This document shows positions 6,169 through 9,307 of a stretch of 9,307 nucleotides of DNA, piece by piece; position 1 is the first letter of the stretch, and the number at the start of each line of letters is the position of its first letter. Origin of the DNA: Candidatus Galligastranaerophilus gallistercoris (lineage in GTDB: Bacteria > Cyanobacteriota > Vampirovibrionia > Gastranaerophilales > Gastranaerophilaceae); NCBI GenBank assembly GCA_018710795.1, contig DVJH01000013.1, positions 1 through 9,307 of the forward strand. The letters run 5' to 3'. The position numbers and the translations under genes were made by a program. The notes below the pieces were generated by a model. That model was not told where the DNA came from and ran no database searches. It saw only the letters and a list, made by a program, of their open reading frames with translations.

Positions 6169-7325
6169 AAAACAATCTCCAGAATTGATTTTGCAATTGT
6201 ATTTTTATCGGCATAATCAATTTTTGTTATTTTTTCGTTTTTATCAATTACCCAAACTTCGTTTGTATCTTTATTAAGAGCGGTTTGGGCTTCGTTTGCC
6301 ACAATATAATCAAGATTTTTTTCTTTGAGTTTTCTTTTTGCAATTTCTATCGTATTATTTGTTGTCAAAGAAAATCCGATTACTTTTTGACCGGTTGTTT
6401 TTTTGTGTCCTATATTTTTAAGTATATCAGGATTTAAACTAAGTTCAATCGTATATAAACCATTATTAATATCCGATTTTGAAATTTTTTCATCTTTATA
6501 ATTATTTATCTTAAAATCGGACACTGCGGCAGCCATTATTAAATAATCGGCATCAAAAAATTCTTTTTCGGTTTCTTTTTGCATATCTTCTGCGGTTTGA
6601 ACGATTATCGTTTTGTACGGCTTATTAACTTCAACCGTCGAAATTAAAACAACATCAAACCCTAAATTATGGGCGCAATCGGCAAGAGCAATTCCCATTT
6701 TACCCGAAGAAGCATTTGTTATAAACCTGACAGGGTCTATATATTCTTTTGTGCCGCCCGATGTTATTACGATTTTTTTATTGTTTTTTTTTATTAAATC
6801 GTTGGTTATAAATTTAAAAATTTCTGCCGGTTCTTCCATTTTGCCGACGCCGTCATATCCGCATGCAAGGTGCCCTGAAATCGGGTATATAATTTTTACG
6901 TTTGCACCTTCAAGTTTTTTTATATTTTCTTTTATAAAGGGGTTATTCCACATCCCTTCATTCATAGCGGGTGCCATAAAAAACGGCTTATTTTTCCCTA
7001 AGTATGCACAGGCAATCGAAGTTAATAAATTATCCGCAATTCCGTTTGCGATTTTTGATATTGTGTTTGCACTCACAGGCGCTATTATAAATATATCCGC
7101 CCAATCGGCAAGGCTTATGTGCTTTGTTTCTTCGGCTTTTTTAAACATATTGTTATATACGGGGTTATTGGTAAGCGTTTCAAGAGTTTTTTCACCGATA
7201 AAAAGAAGCGATGAATCCGTTGCAACAACTTTGACTTCATCATTTTGCTTTTTAAAACATCTTATAAGTTCGCATACCTTATATGCCGCAATAGAGCCCG
7301 TTATTCCCACAAGGACGTTACTCAT
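6165..7325 (-). CDS. coaBC: Bifunctional phosphopantothenoylcysteine decarboxylase / phosphopantothenate--cysteine ligase
   Basis: This enzyme catalyses two consecutive steps of coenzyme A synthesis: ligation of cysteine to 4'-phosphopantothenate (CoaB, C-terminal half) and FMN-dependent decarboxylation to 4'-phosphopantetheine (CoaC, N-terminal half). From M1 at 7325 (386 residues) the CoaC part shows GITGSIAAYK (7-16), the active-site KHISLADWADIFIIAPVSANT (His about 69), APAMNEGMW (118-126) and GHLACGYDGVGKM (about 151-163, with the catalytic Cys about 155). The CoaB part shows ITSGGTKEYIDPVRFITNASSGKMG (about 187-211), AAAVSDFK (265-272) and NPDIL (about 298-302). An in-frame ATG at 7349 would add eight residues (MILKRVIK) and overlap gmk by 32 bases. 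I prefer 7325 because MSNVLVGITGSIAAYK is the usual family start, but neither has a strong Shine-Dalgarno. It overlaps gmk by 8 bases and the Nif3-like gene by 4. Confidence 0.95.
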   Translation of the reverse strand: MSNVLVGITGSIAAYKVCELIRCFKKQNDEVKVVATDSSLLFIGEKTLETLTNNPVYNNMFKKAEETKHISLADWADIFIIAPVSANTISKIANGIADNLLTSIACAYLGKNKPFFMAPAMNEGMWNNPFIKENIKKLEGANVKIIYPISGHLACGYDGVGKMEEPAEIFKFITNDLIKKNNKKIVITSGGTKEYIDPVRFITNASSGKMGIALADCAHNLGFDVVLISTVEVNKPYKTIIVQTAEDMQKETEKEFFDADYLIMAAAVSDFKINNYKDEKISKSDINNGLYTIELSLNPDILKNIGHKKTTGQKVIGFSLTTNNTIEIAKRKLKEKNLDYIVANEAQTALNKDTNEVWVIDKNEKITKIDYADKNTIAKSILEIVL

Positions 7326-7899
7326 CTTTATTACCCGTTTCAAAATCATAAACCGCCTGAAGCTTGTTCAGAGCGTTTTCAACTTCATCGTTAATTATAC
7401 TGTATTTATATTTATCAATCATTTGAAGTTCCGATTTAACAACATCAAGGCGCTTTTTAATCGAATCTTCGTCTTCGGTCTTTCTTCCTCTGAGGCGGTG
7501 TTCCAATTCGTCCAATGTCGGCGGGGCAAAGAAAACGCTAATGCAATCGGGGAATTTTTCCATAACCTGTTTTGCACCTTTTGTTTCAATTTCGAGGATA
7601 ACATTTATACCCTTGTTTAATTTATCCAAAACAAATTTTTTATTTGTTCCGTAATAGTTGCCCGAATATTGCGCCCATTCAAGAAACTCATCATTTTCAA
7701 TTGCTTTTTTAAAGGTATCGATATCGGTAAAAATATAATGAACTCCGTCAATTTCAACGGGGCGGGGGCGTCTTGTCGTCATGGAAACGGAATAACAAAC
7801 GTTATCTTTGTTATTTTCAAAAAATTTATTTAATATAGTGCCTTTGCCGACACCCGAAGGACCCGTTACGACAAAAAGCTTACCCTTTTTATTTTCCAT
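7318..7899 (-). CDS. gmk: Guanylate kinase
   Basis: The 193-residue enzyme phosphorylates GMP to GDP with ATP, in GTP supply and GMP recycling. Motifs are the P-loop GPSGVGKGT (residues 13-21), the GMP-binding segment SVSMTTRRPRPVEIDGVHY (37-55), EFLEWAQYSGNYYGT (71-85), ILEIETKGAKQV (101-112; many homologues have EID where this has EIE) and the lid LRGRKTEDEDSIKKRL (136-151). Length is normal. The ATG at 7899 has no Shine-Dalgarno, but TGATATAAT ends 6 bases before it, so it may also be made from its own leaderless message. Otherwise it is co-transcribed with apt, whose stop lies 22 bases upstream. In many bacteria rpoZ follows gmk; here coaBC follows directly with an 8-base overlap. Confidence 0.97.
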   Translation of the reverse strand: MENKKGKLFVVTGPSGVGKGTILNKFFENNKDNVCYSVSMTTRRPRPVEIDGVHYIFTDIDTFKKAIENDEFLEWAQYSGNYYGTNKKFVLDKLNKGINVILEIETKGAKQVMEKFPDCISVFFAPPTLDELEHRLRGRKTEDEDSIKKRLDVVKSELQMIDKYKYSIINDEVENALNKLQAVYDFETGNKDE

Positions 7900-7905
7900 T
7901 TTAAA

Positions 7906-7914
7906 ATTATATCA
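7906..7914 (-). promoter_or_regulatory. Candidate extended -10 promoter for gmk
   Basis: On the minus strand TGATATAAT is a perfect extended -10 element (TGnTATAAT) in the 22-base gap between apt and gmk. The expected transcription start falls at about 7899, the A of the gmk ATG, which would give a leaderless mRNA. No good -35 is present (AGCCAA at 17-base spacing), which extended -10 promoters can tolerate. The AT-rich gap makes a chance match possible. Confidence 0.4.
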
Positions 7915-7921
7915 TTAAAAA

Positions 7922-8437
7922 TTAATATTTGGCTAAAGTTAAAACTTTAACATCTTTAGGGAGCTTATCCCTTCCCTTTAAATCAGACAGTTCAATTACA
8001 AAAGCAACGCCCGCCAAAACTCCCGCTTTTTGAACAAGCTCGCATGCGGCTGCCGCCGTGCCGCCGGTGGCAAGCAAATCGTCAATTACAAGGACCCTTT
8101 TTCCTTTTTCGATTGCGTCTTTGTGCATTTCAATTCTGTCTTTGCCGTATTCAAGCTCGTATTCAACGCTGTATGTTTCACAAGGGAGTTTATTGGGTTT
8201 TCTTATCGGAACAAAACCGCAGTTTAGAGCATAAGCAACGGGCATGCCGAAAATAAAACCTCTGGATTCTATCCCCGCAACATAATCAATTTTATCGTCT
8301 TTAAACTCTTCGACGATGCAATCAATCATTTTTTTCATTACAACCGGGTCTTTAATTGCGGTTGTTATATCCCTGAACAGTATTCCCTTTTTGGGAAAAT
8401 CGGGAACGTCCCTTATCGCTTTTTTAATAAAATCCAT
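7922..8437 (-). CDS. apt: Adenine phosphoribosyltransferase
   Basis: The 171-residue type I phosphoribosyltransferase salvages adenine with PRPP to give AMP and pyrophosphate. Signatures are DVPDFPKKGILFRDIT (residues 10-25), AGIESRGFIFG (54-64), VPIRKPNKLP (76-85) and the PRPP loop VLVIDDLLATGGT (115-127) with the acidic pair D119-D120. Length is typical for bacterial Apt. The ATG at 8437 has a good AAGGA site (8446-8450) 8 bases upstream. It is the first gene of the minus-strand cluster and is divergent from prfB across 69 bases. The intergenic region contains a promoter-like pair for each direction. Confidence 0.97.
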   Translation of the reverse strand: MDFIKKAIRDVPDFPKKGILFRDITTAIKDPVVMKKMIDCIVEEFKDDKIDYVAGIESRGFIFGMPVAYALNCGFVPIRKPNKLPCETYSVEYELEYGKDRIEMHKDAIEKGKRVLVIDDLLATGGTAAAACELVQKAGVLAGVAFVIELSDLKGRDKLPKDVKVLTLAKY

Positions 8438-8470
8438 GCTCTAAATCCTTAAACCTGTTCAAACACAAAT

Positions 8471-8500
8471 ATTTTACCAAAAAAACTTTTATAGTAAAAT
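8471..8500. promoter_or_regulatory. Symmetric divergent promoter candidate for apt (minus) and prfB (plus)
   Basis: A 7-base inverted repeat, ATTTTAC (8471-8477) and GTAAAAT (8494-8500), encloses 16 bases. Read rightward it gives TTTACC (8473-8478) - 16 - TAAAAT (8495-8500), with a start expected near the prfB ATG at 8507. Read leftward it gives TTTACT (8498-8493) - 16 - TAAAAT (8476-8471), with a start near 8464, leaving about 27 bases of apt leader that include its Shine-Dalgarno. Each direction's -35 overlaps the other's -10, so polymerase could serve only one direction at a time. The -35 matches are modest (4 of 6), and a TATAGT at 8490-8495 is an alternative rightward -10. Confidence 0.45.
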
Positions 8501-8506
8501 TCAAAT

Positions 8507-9307
8507 ATGGACGAGCTGAACGAATTATTAAAACAAAATATCACCGAACTCATACCCCGTTTTAATTCGTATGCGAGGTGTCTTTGACATTGATACATTG
8601 AAAGAAAAACTTTTAGAAACGGAAAGAAAATCAAAAGAAGAGGGCGTGTGGAACGACCCCGAAAAAGCTTCCGTTATTTTAAAAGAACAAAAAGAATTAA
8701 AAAATTCGATAGAAGATTTTGAAAAATACAAAGGCATTTTTGAAGACTGCAAAGTAGCCCTTGAAATTAATGATGCCGATTTAACAAAAGAAGCGCTTGA
8801 TAAAATAAAAGAGCTTAAAAGTTTTCTTGATAAATTTGACCTGGAACAAATGCTCTCTGATGAGTATGATTCAAACGATGCAATTCTGACCGTTAATGCC
8901 GGCGCCGGCGGAACGGATGCTCAGGATTGGGCAAATATGCTCCTTAGAATGTATTTAAGGTGGGCGGATAATAAAAAATATAAAACCGAATTACTGGATA
9001 AATCGGACGGAGAAGAAGCGGGAATAAAATCCGCCACAATTAAAGTTAAAGGAAAATGGGCATACGGATATTTAAAAGCGGAAAAGGGCGTGCACAGACT
9101 GGTCAGGATTTCACCATTTAATGCTAACGGAAAAAGACAAACAAGTTTTGCAAGCATAGAAGTTACGCCCGTTATAGAAGATTTTGAAAATAAAATCGAA
9201 ATCCCGAGCGATGAAATTGAAATTGAAACAATGCGCTCCGGAGGTGCGGGCGGTCAAAACGTAAATAAAGTAGAAACGGCAGTCAGAATTTATCATAAAC
9301 CGACAGG
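8507..9307 (+). CDS. prfB: Peptide chain release factor 2 with programmed +1 frameshift, 3' end cut by window edge
   Basis: RF2 recognises UGA and UAA stop codons on the ribosome and triggers peptide release. The ATG at 8507 opens a 26-codon frame (MDELNELLKQNITELIPRFN through SYARCL) that stops at TGA 8585-8587. A +1 shift at CTT TGA C continues as DIDTLKEKLLETERK and stays open for 240 codons to the window edge. The shifted frame contains GVWNDPEKA (alpha-helical domain), AGAGGTDAQDWANMLLRMY, GVHRLVRISPFNANGKRQTSFAS with the RF2-type SPF stop-recognition tripeptide (9111-9119, residues 202-204), and RSGGAGGQNVNKVETAVR with the catalytic GGQ (9249-9257, residues 248-250, close to E. coli 250-252). 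About 100 residues are missing from the usual 365 or so. The start has no Shine-Dalgarno and may be leaderless. Expression is expected to be autoregulated by RF2 level. Confidence 0.96.
8575..8588 (+). promoter_or_regulatory. prfB programmed +1 frameshift site
   Basis: The recoding signal is GAGGTG (8575-8580), one base, then CTT TGA C (8582-8588). The internal Shine-Dalgarno pairs with 16S rRNA and the CTT-decoding tRNA slips onto TTT, so GAC is read next. The bacterial consensus is AGGGGGTATCTTTGAC. Here the SD bases differ (GCGAGGTGT instead of AGGGGGTAT), but the pairing register to CTT is the same, and GAGGTG is fully complementary to the anti-SD. When RF2 is low the ribosome waits at UGA and shifts, making more RF2. 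Confidence 0.93.

Noticed and set aside
6613..7620. Long open frame (335 codons) on the plus strand
   Set aside because: It lies antisense to coaBC and gmk, both certain from conserved motifs. Its Phe/Ile/Ser-rich composition is what the complement of AT-rich coding sequence gives.
8585..8587. In-frame TGA in prfB as evidence of a pseudogene or selenocysteine
   Set aside because: The position, CTTTGAC context and upstream SD-like sequence are those of the known RF2 autoregulatory frameshift.
8528..8752. Minus-strand frames overlapping the start of prfB
   Set aside because: The plus strand here encodes the RF2 N-terminus with its recoding site. The minus frames show no family features.

Overview
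The window is AT-rich, densely coding bacterial DNA, by eye about two thirds A+T, with small overlapping genes. It looks like an ordinary chromosomal housekeeping locus. I see no mobile element, CRISPR array, tRNA, rRNA or prophage. Taxonomy is inference only. The low GC, the spmA/spmB pair outside any visible sporulation context, and a large soluble TPR protein with a low-complexity linker would fit a gut-type non-photosynthetic cyanobacterial relative (Melainabacteria/Vampirovibrionia, Gastranaerophilales). A Clostridia-like Firmicute is the main alternative. Nothing in the window settles this.

Layout. Positions 1-1026 (minus strand) hold spmA, broken by a one-base frameshift near its 3' end, followed by spmB, which runs off the left edge. 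Positions 1027-1188 are a divergent intergenic region with an spmA promoter and a cluster of short inverted repeats. Positions 1189-2772 (plus) encode a 527-residue TPR protein of unknown role that starts at TTG. Its stop codon overlaps the stop of the convergent aroB. Positions 2769-8437 (minus) form one tight cluster, read as apt - gmk - coaBC - Nif3-like gene - aroC - aroK - aroB, with gaps of at most 22 bases and four overlaps. Positions 8438-8506 are a compact divergent promoter region containing a symmetric inverted repeat. From 8507 to the right edge (plus) is prfB, encoding peptide chain release factor 2, with the classical programmed +1 frameshift at an in-frame TGA.

How the genes fit together. 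The minus-strand cluster combines purine salvage and guanylate phosphorylation (apt, gmk), the two central steps of coenzyme A synthesis (coaBC), a conserved dinuclear-metal protein of uncertain function (Nif3 family), and three steps of the shikimate/chorismate pathway (aroB, aroK, aroC). Overlapping start and stop codons suggest co-transcription and translational coupling. prfB reads away from this cluster and regulates itself through the frameshift.

I did not find a previously undescribed multi-gene system. The points most worth a second look are the spmA frameshift, the conserved prfB recoding site, the symmetric apt/prfB promoter region, three SD-less starts sitting 6-8 bases after a -10-like box (possible leaderless mRNAs), the inverted repeats ahead of the TPR gene, and the TPR protein itself.
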